Assembly: GCA_900167925.1 (NCBI GenBank)
Contig: FUZM01000004.1
Span: forward strand, 305,216 to 369,215
Direction of reading: 5' to 3'
From: Bacteroidales bacterium WCE2008
Lineage (GTDB): Bacteria; Bacteroidota; Bacteroidia; Bacteroidales; UBA932
DNA: 64,000 nucleotides
A program made the position numbers and the translations under genes. Positions within the stretch are counted from its first letter, which is position 1, and every line of letters starts with the position of its first letter. This document shows, piece after piece, positions 18,714-27,490 of the stretch. The notes under the pieces were generated by a model. That model had not been told where the DNA came from. It ran no database searches and saw only the letters and a list, made by a program, of their open reading frames with translations.

Positions 18714-18721
18714 TAATTTTG
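18714..18721 (+). promoter_or_regulatory. -7 box of the AIR-synthase-like gene
   Basis: TAATTTTG matches TAnnTTTG and lies 18 bp before the ATG at 18740. It is back to back with the folC box. Confidence 0.5.
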
Positions 18722-18739
18722 GGGATAAATAATAATACA

Positions 18740-19819
18740 ATGAGCGAAATGCTGAAAGCGGAATACATAATCGACGGAGTGAAGATGGATGTCACCCCTG
18801 AGGATATGCTGCGTTCGGCAAGCGGCCTTCGCCAGAGTTCGGAAAAGGCCGGAGCGACGATCATCGACGAATCGACCGATACGGCCCCTGCCGCGGCCCC
18901 GTTCGACAAATCCGGGATCAAGACTTATCTTGACGCCGTCGCAGCTGCGAAAGAGACGGACATACCGCTCGCCTACTCGGCCAGCCGCACCAGGATGGAG
19001 ATCTGCCGCAAGCTCATAGATACTATCTGGCAGAAAGGCCATTTCAGGCTGGAAGACCTCTCGGTCAACCTGCGATGGAAATGGACCGAAGCCCCTATCG
19101 GCAGCATGGCCGCCCTCTACAGCTCGGTCGAAGCCGCCTGCGACCTGATCGACGGTCTCGGGATCATGGCCGACAAATACAGCTGCACCCCTGGCGACAG
19201 CCGGAAGCTCGAAGTCAGCGCAAGCCTCAACGAAGACGACGCAGACGACGAACTCCGGGACAGCGCCAGCCCGAGCCTTTCCCCTAAGCGGAAGACGCCG
19301 GAGGCGCTGGAGCCGGACCCGTGCGACTGGCTGATCTATGTCCCTTTCGATACCGGCCATTACCGTCTCGGCGGTTCGCTGCTCTCCGAGGCAGCCGGCA
19401 ATCCGGGAGGACAGGCCCCTGAAGAGATAGACCCGGATTATTTCCTCGACTGCTACGAAGTCGTCCGCGAACTGGTGGAAGACGGTATCGTCGTTGCCGG
19501 AGCGACTGTAGGCCGCGGCGGACTCATGGCCGCGCTCGGGCGTATGACTCGTAACTGCGGGGCTGCGGTCTCGATCGACGGGATCATGGAATCGTCCGGG
19601 GACGAGAAGGTAAATGTCCTTTTCGGAGAGGTCCCGGGCGTCGTTTTTGCCATCAAGGATCTGGATTATGATTATATCGACGCCGAGCTGCTGCTGCAGG
19701 ACGTCGCCTACTACCCGCTTGGGCATCCGAAGGCGGGGACCGGAGTGACTTTGACCAAGTCAGACGGAATAATGGGGATACTGCAATCCCTGATGGATGC
19801 GAGTGAAGGAGAAGATTAA
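18740..19819 (+). CDS. Orphan AIR-synthase (PurM/PurL) C-terminal-like protein
   Basis: A 359-residue cytoplasmic protein without signal peptide or membrane segments. The C-terminal third has VVAGATVGRGGLMAALGRM followed by VNVLFGEVPGVVFAI and then YYPLGHPKAG. This order resembles the C-terminal domain of PurM and PurL (SDGGL... motif, then an LFGE-type motif). The N-terminal two thirds are not recognised and no PurM ATP-binding motif is obvious. A purine-synthesis role is therefore not supported; a binding or regulatory role is possible. The start at 18740 is preferred over 18719, which lies inside the -7 box. The PhoH gene follows after 17 bp. Confidence 0.6.
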   Translation: MSEMLKAEYIIDGVKMDVTPEDMLRSASGLRQSSEKAGATIIDESTDTAPAAAPFDKSGIKTYLDAVAAAKETDIPLAYSASRTRMEICRKLIDTIWQKGHFRLEDLSVNLRWKWTEAPIGSMAALYSSVEAACDLIDGLGIMADKYSCTPGDSRKLEVSASLNEDDADDELRDSASPSLSPKRKTPEALEPDPCDWLIYVPFDTGHYRLGGSLLSEAAGNPGGQAPEEIDPDYFLDCYEVVRELVEDGIVVAGATVGRGGLMAALGRMTRNCGAAVSIDGIMESSGDEKVNVLFGEVPGVVFAIKDLDYDYIDAELLLQDVAYYPLGHPKAGTGVTLTKSDGIMGILQSLMDASEGED

Positions 19820-19836
19820 GACTAAAACTATATAAT

Positions 19837-21216
19837 ATGCCAAAGTACGCTAATGTTCCGGGAAAGAAAACGGCTGGCCACAAGCCGAAGATCTTTATCC
19901 TGGACACAAACATTATCCTCCATGACTTCAAGTCAATCAGGCAGTTCCAGGACAACGATATCGTGATTCCGATTGCGGTGATCGAAGAGCTGGACAAGTT
20001 CAAGAAAGGCAATGACGCACTTAGTTTCAACGCCCGAGGCTTCATGAGAGAGATGGACAGCATGATCGACGGACATATGTTCGGCAAGACCGGGCTTCCG
20101 ATCGGAAAAGGCAAAGGGAACATAAAGATCGAGCCTAACCATCCGTTCCCGGATGATATGAAAGACCTCTTCCACGATGATATCCCTGACCACCGTATAC
20201 TTGCTACGGCAATCTGGGTCAGAGACAACAATCCAGGCCGCTTTGTGGCACTTGTGACAAAGGACATCAACCTGAGGATGAAATCCAAGGCCGTCGGAAT
20301 GGAGGCCCAGGATTACCTGACGGACCGCGTCGAGGACTCCAGCATCGAAGGAGCCACACGCGAGATCCAGACGATAGAGGACGCGCCGTCCGATATTCTC
20401 CAGAAAATCGCTTTCGGCCAGGACAATTCAGCCCGCTGGGAAGATCTTTTCAAGAAAGAACCGCTTCCGAACCAGCTTTTCAAGTTCCGCTGGAAGGGCA
20501 GCGACGAGATAGTATGCGCCCGTTACGATGCCCGAAAGGGCCGGATAGTGCATGTCCGCAAGCGCGAAGCATACGGGATCAAGCCTCGCAACGAAGAGCA
20601 GAAGTTCGCGCTGGACGCATGTCTCAATCCTGAGATCCAGCTCGTTTCACTGACAGGAGGCGCCGGCACCGGAAAGACGCTGCTGGCCCTGGCATCGGCG
20701 CTCGAGCAGGCCCAGGACTATGACCAGATCATCCTGACCCGGCCGACAGTGATCCTCGGCAACCAGGAAATCGGCTTCCTCCCGGGAGACGAGAAGAGCA
20801 AGATGGCTCCGTTCCTGCTGCCTCTGATGGACAATCTCGGGGTCATAAAATCGCAGTTCCGCCCATCCAGCAAGGAGGCCCTCAAGATCGACGGCTTTCT
20901 CAAAGACGAGAAGTTGCTGATCACTCCGCTTGCATATATCAGGGGTCGAAGTCTCGGAAAGGCGTTCTTCATAATCGACGAGGCCCAGAATCTGACGCCT
21001 CATGAGATCAAGACCATAATCACCCGTGCCGGAGAAGGCACCAAGATGGTCTTTACCGGAGATATTTTCCAGATCGACCAGCCTTATCTCGACCAGTGGT
21101 CCAACGGTCTTACTCACCTCGGGGAGAAAATGGCCGGACAGAGGCTGTTCGAGCATGTCTTCCTGCGCAAGGGAGAGAGGAGCGAATTGTCCGAAATTGC
21201 ATCGAAGTTGCTATAA
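19837..21216 (+). CDS. PIN domain-PhoH ATPase fusion
   Basis: The 459-residue protein joins an N-terminal PIN nuclease-like domain (ILDTNIILHDFKSIRQF, VIEELDKFKKG, and later Asp residues) to a PhoH-like ATPase. Walker A GGAGTGKT lies near residues 275-282 and Walker B FFIIDEAQN near 376-384. Related proteins (YlaK/PhoH2 type) are thought to couple RNA cleavage to ATP-dependent unwinding. It is probably cytoplasmic and shares a transcript with the gene upstream. Confidence 0.9.
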   Translation: MPKYANVPGKKTAGHKPKIFILDTNIILHDFKSIRQFQDNDIVIPIAVIEELDKFKKGNDALSFNARGFMREMDSMIDGHMFGKTGLPIGKGKGNIKIEPNHPFPDDMKDLFHDDIPDHRILATAIWVRDNNPGRFVALVTKDINLRMKSKAVGMEAQDYLTDRVEDSSIEGATREIQTIEDAPSDILQKIAFGQDNSARWEDLFKKEPLPNQLFKFRWKGSDEIVCARYDARKGRIVHVRKREAYGIKPRNEEQKFALDACLNPEIQLVSLTGGAGTGKTLLALASALEQAQDYDQIILTRPTVILGNQEIGFLPGDEKSKMAPFLLPLMDNLGVIKSQFRPSSKEALKIDGFLKDEKLLITPLAYIRGRSLGKAFFIIDEAQNLTPHEIKTIITRAGEGTKMVFTGDIFQIDQPYLDQWSNGLTHLGEKMAGQRLFEHVFLRKGERSELSEIASKLL

Positions 21217-21238
21217 TTCGGAATTTTGACTAACTTTG
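21208..21238 (+). promoter_or_regulatory. Promoter of ppdK
   Basis: TAACTTTG (21231-21238) matches the -7 consensus and a TTG at 21208-21210, inside the end of the PhoH gene, is 20 bp upstream. The expected leader is about 55 bases. Confidence 0.6.
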
Positions 21239-21299
21239 CGTTTTCCCTTGATATTTCATCGGAAATCCACATGATTATTATCAAATCAGAATAAAAAAT

Positions 21300-24026
21300 A
21301 TGTTTGAAGAAAAGAAAAGAGTCTACCGTTTCGGCGGAAAGAAGGCCGAAGGTAACGGTAAGATGCGCGAGCTCCTCGGAGGAAAGGGAGCTAATCTTGC
21401 CGAAATGAACCTCCTCGGTATGCCTGTGCCTGCAGGCTTTACCATCACGACGGAGTGCTGCGCTGAATATTACGCACTTGGAGGAGGTTACAGCAACGAT
21501 CTCAAGAGAGACGTCGCTCAAGCTATGAAAGCTACCGAAGACCTTATGGGCAAGAAATTCGGTGATCCTAACGATCCGCTCCTCGTGAGCTGCCGTTCCG
21601 GCGCGAGAAGTTCCATGCCTGGCATGATGGACACGATCCTCAACATCGGTCTGTGCTCCGCTACCATCCCTGGTCTTATCAAGAAGACTAACAATCCTCG
21701 CTTCGTATATGACGCTTACCGCCGTCTTATCATGATGTACTCTGATGTCGTCATGGAGAAGGCAGAAGGCATCGAGCCTGCAGACGGTCAGGGTATCCGC
21801 CAGCAGCTCGACCGTATGATGCAGGAGCTCAAGGATGCCAAGGGTTACACCTCTGACACCGATATTACTGCAGAAGAGCTCGCCGACCTCGCAGAGAAGT
21901 TCAAAGTACGTATCAAGGAAGTTCTCGGAGTCGAGTTCCCTGACGATGCATACGCCCAGCTCTGGGGTTCCATCGGAGGCGTATTCAAATCATGGAACGG
22001 AAAACGCGCTATCGCATACCGCCGCATCGAGAAGATTCCTGATGACTGGGGTACTGCAGTCAACGTGCAGTCAATGGTATTCGGTAACATGGGTAACACC
22101 TCCGCTACCGGCGTGGCTTTCTCACGTAACCCTGCCAATGGTGACAACAAGTTCTATGGCGAGTGGCTTATCAATGCCCAGGGAGAGGATGTCGTAGCAG
22201 GTATCCGTACTCCTAACCCTCTCAACGAGGCTACCAAGAGCGAGAAGAACAAGAATCTCGAGTCTCTCGAAAAGGCTATGCCTGCAGTTTACAAAGAGCT
22301 CGACGATATCCGCAAGCACCTCGAGAATCACTTCCACGATATGCAGGACATCGAGTTCACTATCCAGGAAGGCAAGCTCTGGATGCTCCAGTGCCGTATC
22401 GGTAAGAGAACCGGTCTCGCAGCTCTCCAGATGGCCATGGACATGGTCAAGGAAGGCATGATCGACGAGCAGACAGCAGTGATGAGAGTTTCTCCATCCC
22501 AGCTCGACGAGGTTCTTCACCCGATCCTCGACCCTGCTTCAGAGAAGAAGGCAAAAGTCGTCGCACAGGGTCTCCCTGCTTCTCCGGGCGGTGCCGTAGG
22601 TACTATCGTATTCACTTCAGAGGCCGCTATGGAGGCCCAGAAGGAAGGCCGCAAGGTTATCCTTATCCGTGAGGAGACTTCTCCTGAGGATATCGAGGGC
22701 ATGCGCGCTTCAGCAGGTATCCTTACCACACGTGGAGGTATGACTTCCCACGCAGCTCTCGTCGCCCGCGGCTGGGGCAAGTGCTGCATCGTAGGTTGCG
22801 ACTCCATGAAGATCAACTTCGAGAAAAAGTCCGTTACTTTCGCTAGCGGCAAGAAAGAATATAAGGAAGGCGATTTCATCAGCCTCAACGGTACCAAGGG
22901 CCTTGTCTATGCAGAGTGCATCGAGACAATGGACGCTACCGAGAATCCTCTCTTCACCGAGTTCATGTCTATCGTGGACAAGTTCCGCAAGATCGGCATC
23001 AGGACCAACGCTGATACTCCGGAGGATGCTGCAAAGGCCATGAAGTTCGGCGCCGAGGGTATCGGTCTTTTCCGTATCGAGCACATGTTCTACGGCAAGG
23101 ATTCAGAGCGTCCTCTCGCCAAGATGCGTAAGATGATCCTCAGCGACACCGACGAAGAGAGAAGGGCAGCTCTCGCTGACCTCGAGCCTTACATGAAGGC
23201 CGCTGTCAAGAGCACCCTCAGCATCATGGACGGCAAGCCGGTAGTATTCCGTCTGCTTGACCCGCCTCTCCACGAGTTTGTTCCTAAGACTCCTGAGAAG
23301 AAGGCTGAACTCGCCAAGGAGCTCGGTATAACTGTAGCAGAAGTCGAGAAGAGAGGTAACGCTCTCCACGAGGTCAACCCTATGATGGGTCACCGCGGAG
23401 TACGTCTCCACGTATCCTTCCCTCTTATTGCCGAGACCCAGTACAAGGCTATCTTCGAGGCTACTGCCGAACTCCAGAAAGAGGGCAAGCACCCTATTCC
23501 TGAGATCATGATCCCTGTAACTATCTCAGCCCGCGAGCTCAGCTTCCAGAAAGCTATCTGCGACCGCGTACGCGCTGAGGTCGAGGGCCGCACAATGGAG
23601 AGCATCAAGTACCAGTTCGGTACCATGATCGAGATCCCTCGTGCCGCTCTTACCGGTGACAGGATGGCCCGCGTTGCCGAGTTCTTCTCATTCGGTACCA
23701 ACGACCTTACCCAGATGACCTTCGGCTTCTCTCGTGACGATATCGGTACTTTCATGGGCGACTACCTCGGTCACAAGATCGTGGATTCAGATCCGTTCCA
23801 GACTATCGATACCAAGGGTGTAGGCAAGCTTGTCGAGTACGGTATCAACTCCGGACGTTCTAAGAGACCTGAGCTCAAGTGCGGAGTCTGCGGAGAGCAC
23901 GGTGGAGATCCTGATTCAATCAAGTTCTTCAACAGCATCGGCATCGACTACGTCAGCTGCTCGCCTTTCCGCGTTCCTATCGCCCGTCTCGCTGCCGCCC
24001 AGGCCGCTATCGAGCAGAACAGATAA
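21300..24026 (+). CDS. ppdK: Pyruvate, phosphate dikinase
   Basis: PPDK interconverts pyruvate + ATP + phosphate and PEP + AMP + pyrophosphate; in anaerobic Bacteroidota it links PEP and pyruvate in glycolysis. The 908-residue length is typical. The nucleotide-binding domain has KGANLAEM and SCRSGARSSMPGMMDT, the swivelling phospho-His is about H484 in TRGGMTSHAA, and the C-terminal barrel carries the catalytic Cys (about C864) in CGEHGGDP. Codon use is strongly biased (CTC, CGT, AAG), which suggests high expression. It has its own promoter and a strong terminator. Confidence 0.97.
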   Translation: MFEEKKRVYRFGGKKAEGNGKMRELLGGKGANLAEMNLLGMPVPAGFTITTECCAEYYALGGGYSNDLKRDVAQAMKATEDLMGKKFGDPNDPLLVSCRSGARSSMPGMMDTILNIGLCSATIPGLIKKTNNPRFVYDAYRRLIMMYSDVVMEKAEGIEPADGQGIRQQLDRMMQELKDAKGYTSDTDITAEELADLAEKFKVRIKEVLGVEFPDDAYAQLWGSIGGVFKSWNGKRAIAYRRIEKIPDDWGTAVNVQSMVFGNMGNTSATGVAFSRNPANGDNKFYGEWLINAQGEDVVAGIRTPNPLNEATKSEKNKNLESLEKAMPAVYKELDDIRKHLENHFHDMQDIEFTIQEGKLWMLQCRIGKRTGLAALQMAMDMVKEGMIDEQTAVMRVSPSQLDEVLHPILDPASEKKAKVVAQGLPASPGGAVGTIVFTSEAAMEAQKEGRKVILIREETSPEDIEGMRASAGILTTRGGMTSHAALVARGWGKCCIVGCDSMKINFEKKSVTFASGKKEYKEGDFISLNGTKGLVYAECIETMDATENPLFTEFMSIVDKFRKIGIRTNADTPEDAAKAMKFGAEGIGLFRIEHMFYGKDSERPLAKMRKMILSDTDEERRAALADLEPYMKAAVKSTLSIMDGKPVVFRLLDPPLHEFVPKTPEKKAELAKELGITVAEVEKRGNALHEVNPMMGHRGVRLHVSFPLIAETQYKAIFEATAELQKEGKHPIPEIMIPVTISARELSFQKAICDRVRAEVEGRTMESIKYQFGTMIEIPRAALTGDRMARVAEFFSFGTNDLTQMTFGFSRDDIGTFMGDYLGHKIVDSDPFQTIDTKGVGKLVEYGINSGRSKRPELKCGVCGEHGGDPDSIKFFNSIGIDYVSCSPFRVPIARLAAAQAAIEQNR

Positions 24027-24048
24027 AGAAAGCATATAATCTTATACC

Positions 24049-24082
24049 AGAGATACCGCCCATCGCGGTATCTCTTTTTTTG
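24049..24082 (+). terminator. Intrinsic terminator after ppdK
   Basis: AGAGATACCGC pairs perfectly with GCGGTATCTCT across a short loop and is followed directly by a run of T. Confidence 0.9.
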
Positions 24083-24195
24083 TACCCGGTCCTCCCGGTT
24101 TGCACGAAGAGGATAAAAATAATTTTATGATTTTATGGATCATATAAATTTCAGTCGGATTTTTTAAGGGTGGTACAACGCAAATTATTTCCGTC

Positions 24196-24203
24196 TAGAT
24201 TTG
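24196..24203 (+). promoter_or_regulatory. -7 box of the fimbrial lipoprotein pair
   Basis: TAGATTTG matches TAnnTTTG and ends 22 bp before the ATG at 24226. The upstream 100 bp is AT-rich with an imperfect inverted repeat but no clear -33 element. Confidence 0.5.
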
Positions 24204-24225
24204 CGGAAAACAAATCGTGACGTAA

Positions 24226-25317
24226 ATGCAAAAGCACAACAAATATTCCTCTGACGACAAGGACCGGCGCCTCACTCTTGCTTTCGGGAGCGACTCTGGC
24301 TCCATTACTAAAACCTTTCTGGTATCCTTGCTTACAATCTCTCTTGTTCCGGTCCTTGGCGGAGGATGTACCAAAAATGAAGACGAAGGCCGTATCGAAG
24401 ACGACCTTATATATACGAAAACAGCCCTAGAGTCTCCGGCTGAAACGTCAATCAGATGCTTGGACATATTCTTCTTTAATGACGACAGACTCCAGCGGCT
24501 GGATTCTTACCAGCGGTTCGAGGGCGGAACGATAACCTCAGCGACATGTGCTTCCAGGAGCGGCCCTAAAATACTCGTAGTACTGGCAAACGCATCGGAA
24601 GACAGGTTTACATGGTCCGAGATCAATTCGCTCTCCGCCCTCTCCCGCATTACCGTGGAACTCGGCAACGAAAATCCGGCGGCTCCGGTCATGAGCGCGG
24701 CCGTCAGACTCAAGGCAGGAGCAGACAAGTCCGTAAGAATGGTACTCGAGCCCCTCATGGCTAAAATCGTACTGAAAGCTATAAGCGCCGATTTCAGCGG
24801 ACGTTCCTATTCCGGAGCAAGGCTCGAGAATGTAAAAGTTTATCTCACAAACGTAGCGGGAGCGTGCAGGATGATTCCGGACTCCACAGACTCCGCTCCG
24901 GGGATAATACTCAACAGCGGACGGCTGTCCGAATCCGATCTTAAGAGCCTGTCGATGCCGGGAATGCTGTACCATGAACTGCAGGGACCTGCCGGAACTG
25001 CCGTACGGAGACCGGAGCTGGAATTCTTCTGTTACCCTTCGGAAGCAGACAGACCCGGGCTGGGGACTCCCCCGACCAGGCTTGTGATCGAAGGACAGAT
25101 CGACGGAAAGACCTACTACTATCCGGTCGAGGTGAACCGCAGCGCGCTCGGACGGACTCCCCCGGGAATCAGCCGCAATAACCGGTATGAAGTATCGATG
25201 TATATAACCCGCAAGGGCTCCGACAATCCTGACACTTCCATCGAACCAGGTACGGCACGAGTGATTCTGGAGATCGAGGACTGGACGCCGAAGCCGCCGA
25301 CCGTAGAAAAATACTGA
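24226..25317 (+). CDS. Fimbrillin-like lipoprotein (FimB/Mfa2-type)
   Basis: A 363-residue predicted lipoprotein. A hydrophobic stretch (TFLVSLLTISLVPVLGGGC) ends in a lipobox with C48, preceded by an unusually long hydrophilic N-terminus of about 27 residues. The mature part has the look of type V pilus proteins: LDIFFFNDDRLQRLDSY, then VVLANASEDRFTWSEINSL, RMVLEPLMAKIVLKA, and a C-terminal NNRYEVSMYITRKGSD strand. Such proteins are carried to the surface as lipoproteins and act as anchors or minor pilins. The next gene follows after 3 bp and is a likely partner. Assignment rests on pattern, not on close family identity. Confidence 0.6.
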   Translation: MQKHNKYSSDDKDRRLTLAFGSDSGSITKTFLVSLLTISLVPVLGGGCTKNEDEGRIEDDLIYTKTALESPAETSIRCLDIFFFNDDRLQRLDSYQRFEGGTITSATCASRSGPKILVVLANASEDRFTWSEINSLSALSRITVELGNENPAAPVMSAAVRLKAGADKSVRMVLEPLMAKIVLKAISADFSGRSYSGARLENVKVYLTNVAGACRMIPDSTDSAPGIILNSGRLSESDLKSLSMPGMLYHELQGPAGTAVRRPELEFFCYPSEADRPGLGTPPTRLVIEGQIDGKTYYYPVEVNRSALGRTPPGISRNNRYEVSMYITRKGSDNPDTSIEPGTARVILEIEDWTPKPPTVEKY

Positions 25318-25320
25318 CAA

Positions 25321-26556
25321 ATGAAAAAAGTTAAACTCATATTCATTACACTACTAACAACCATTTCATGTGCCTCGGAAGGACCTGATATCCGGGAGGA
25401 TCAGGCCGTCGAGGTAGCCGTGAGCCTTGATACCGGGCATCTTCTGACGAAGTCAGCCGACCCTGATGAAGACAAGATCTCAAATGCCAATCTATTCGTA
25501 TTCAATAAAGAAGGCGACCTTGAAGAGTACCGGTATCTTGACGCGCGGCGAAATGGAGGAAGACTTCCGGATATCACGCTTTCTCTGATAAAGGGGCTGG
25601 ATTATTCGGTAGCGGTATGTGCGAATTTCGGATACAGTATCAGCGGCGTAAGGTCGCTGGATGATCTCCGGAATCACCGATACCACCTCGCCTACCCTGA
25701 CGAGTATAAGGAAGGCATTCCGATGAGCGGAATCGTCGCCGTCGCCCCGGCCGGTCCGGACAGCATGACCGTAAAGCTGAAAAGGATGATGGCGAAGCTG
25801 ACGATAGACGTGGACCGGAGCGCGCTGGAGAAAAATGTCAGATTCTCTGTCGCAAAGATCTCTGTACGCCAATCCCCGCGCTCGGCCACAGTCTTCGGGA
25901 AAAGCCGGGCGGAGGGACGCAACGACACCTTCAGGACCGGATTTCTCAAATCCGGAAGGGATGCCGACCAGCTGAACATGGAAACCAGCCCCGGAATGAG
26001 CCGCAGCCTCAGCTTATATATGATGGAGAACATGCAGGGAGACCTCCCGGAAGGCAATGAATCATGCTCCTACGTAGAAATAGAGGCCGAGTACGACTCT
26101 CCGGAAAAATACACCAGATATGGCCAGTATCTAATCTATCGCTTCTACCTCGGCGAGCGCAAAGGCAACTATGACATCGAGCGCAACAGCCACTATCGGA
26201 TAACCATAAGGCCTGAAGGCGACGGTCTGTCAGAAGACGGATGGAGGATAGACAAGACAGGGCTGACTGACTACGCCCCGAAACTCGTGCTTCACCCCTC
26301 GGACTACAACGAATGTATGCCCGGGGACACGGTACATATCTGGTGCGACGTGGTTCCGAAGACGACCCCGATGACAATCGACCCGGTCTCACACGACGAA
26401 GACGTAGGTGTAAGAGAACTGTATGATTATGAGATAGATAAAGACGGTCACGGATTGAAGGTAATCCCGAAGACCGGAGGAAGCATACTGGTCTATTTCG
26501 AAGCCGGAGCGCCAGTCAATGACTCCGCCCTGGCTCTGATAGTGGTCGATCCCTGA
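25321..26556 (+). CDS. Fimbrial lipoprotein, DUF4906/FimB-like
   Basis: A 411-residue predicted lipoprotein (LIFITLLTTISCASEG, lipid Cys C17). Features shared with Bacteroidales fimbrial subunits are ISNANLFVFNKEGDLEEY, LIKGLDYSVAVCANFG, VKLKRMMAKLTIDVD and NSHYRITIRPEGDG. A C-terminal extension after about residue 300 (LHPSDYNECMPGDTVHIWC) looks like an added beta-sandwich. It is the second gene of a two-gene locus; no major fimbrillin or tip genes are visible nearby. It ends 9 bp before the convergent licD-like gene. Confidence 0.62.
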   Translation: MKKVKLIFITLLTTISCASEGPDIREDQAVEVAVSLDTGHLLTKSADPDEDKISNANLFVFNKEGDLEEYRYLDARRNGGRLPDITLSLIKGLDYSVAVCANFGYSISGVRSLDDLRNHRYHLAYPDEYKEGIPMSGIVAVAPAGPDSMTVKLKRMMAKLTIDVDRSALEKNVRFSVAKISVRQSPRSATVFGKSRAEGRNDTFRTGFLKSGRDADQLNMETSPGMSRSLSLYMMENMQGDLPEGNESCSYVEIEAEYDSPEKYTRYGQYLIYRFYLGERKGNYDIERNSHYRITIRPEGDGLSEDGWRIDKTGLTDYAPKLVLHPSDYNECMPGDTVHIWCDVVPKTTPMTIDPVSHDEDVGVRELYDYEIDKDGHGLKVIPKTGGSILVYFEAGAPVNDSALALIVVDP

Positions 26557-26565
26557 AAACGGGAA

Positions 26566-27390
26566 CTATTTCCAGAAGAAACGGGTATGATCCCTGGTAG
26601 TGCGAGGCTCGAACTTGAAGTTCTTGTAATCCCCATACCTGTCGCTGAGGATAAGGTCATAGCCCACCGGGACCGGATACTCGCCATCCTCGAACTTCAT
26701 ACGCTCAGGAGCGATAACGATATCGGTCTTGTAATACCAGTCATGTGGGGACTCAGGACGGGCCAGCTGAGAAACATGGTCCGTTACCTTGTAAGGAATC
26801 TCCATGACTGACTCCTGCATATCTTTCATGAAGCATTTTGGACTCTGGATATACCAGAGAGGATGCACGATCCTCTTGAGGACAGTCTTGAAAAGCACGG
26901 CACGTCCGAACTCCGGAGTTACAGCCCCTCTGAGAAGACGACGCTTGCGAAGCTTGCGGTAAATCTTGGTAATTCGCTCGTAGTGCAGGTCACGCTGTCC
27001 GTTGGAATCATATTCCGCGTCGAGAGGGAAAATGTTGATCCATACGCCCTTCTGGACTGACTTAGAAGCCCAAGGTATCAGAGTATGGACGACAGTCTTT
27101 TCTGTATCCTGGACCCTTGCATAAGCGATATAGCAATCCGGAGTGTTCTGCGTGCTGACTACCTCCAAGCCATTGGCGACGAATCCTTTACAGAAGATAT
27201 CGTAACCAGGGCGTGGCATCATGATATCGATGCCATCCTCTCCAGGGACAAAACCTCCATCCCTTACGGCTCCAAGAAGAGTCCCGTAAGCGAGAAAATA
27301 TTTAATATCATTATCAACGCAGAATCGGTCGACAGCTTTTAGAATCTCCAGCCTGGCAGCCTTGAGTTCATCGAGTGAAAGTTCCTTCAT
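26566..27390 (-). CDS. LicD-family phosphotransferase-like protein
   Basis: LicD proteins transfer phosphocholine or similar groups to surface glycans. This 274-residue cytoplasmic protein has the family N-terminus (IKYFLAYGTLLGAVRDGGFVP). The metal-binding motif, usually WDxDxD, reads GEDGID (residues 50-55), so one acidic ligand position is Gly (G53) and another is Glu (E51). Activity may be altered or lost. It follows a Stealth-family gene on the same strand, 100 bp away, and has its own -7 box (27415-27422). Family call is good; substrate is unknown. Confidence 0.8.
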   Translation of the reverse strand: MKELSLDELKAARLEILKAVDRFCVDNDIKYFLAYGTLLGAVRDGGFVPGEDGIDIMMPRPGYDIFCKGFVANGLEVVSTQNTPDCYIAYARVQDTEKTVVHTLIPWASKSVQKGVWINIFPLDAEYDSNGQRDLHYERITKIYRKLRKRRLLRGAVTPEFGRAVLFKTVLKRIVHPLWYIQSPKCFMKDMQESVMEIPYKVTDHVSQLARPESPHDWYYKTDIVIAPERMKFEDGEYPVPVGYDLILSDRYGDYKNFKFEPRTTRDHTRFFWK

Positions 27391-27414
27391 GCTAGCAAAT
27401 CGTAGTTATTCTCG

Positions 27415-27422
27415 CAAATTTA
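27415..27422 (-). promoter_or_regulatory. -7 box of the licD-like gene
   Basis: The minus strand reads TAAATTTG (TAnnTTTG match), 24 bp before the ATG at 27390, within the 100-bp gap after the Stealth gene. Confidence 0.5.
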
Positions 27423-27490
27423 ATTAAATTATTGTATAGATTAACTAAAACCTCAAAAAATATTGAAAATTCAGCAATTTACAGTAATGA

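Noticed and set aside
18713..19726. Minus-strand open frame of 337 codons opposite the AIR-synthase-like gene.
   Set aside because: The plus-strand protein has a promoter, recognisable motifs and a gene neighbour; the opposite frame is rich in Arg and Gly without any domain.
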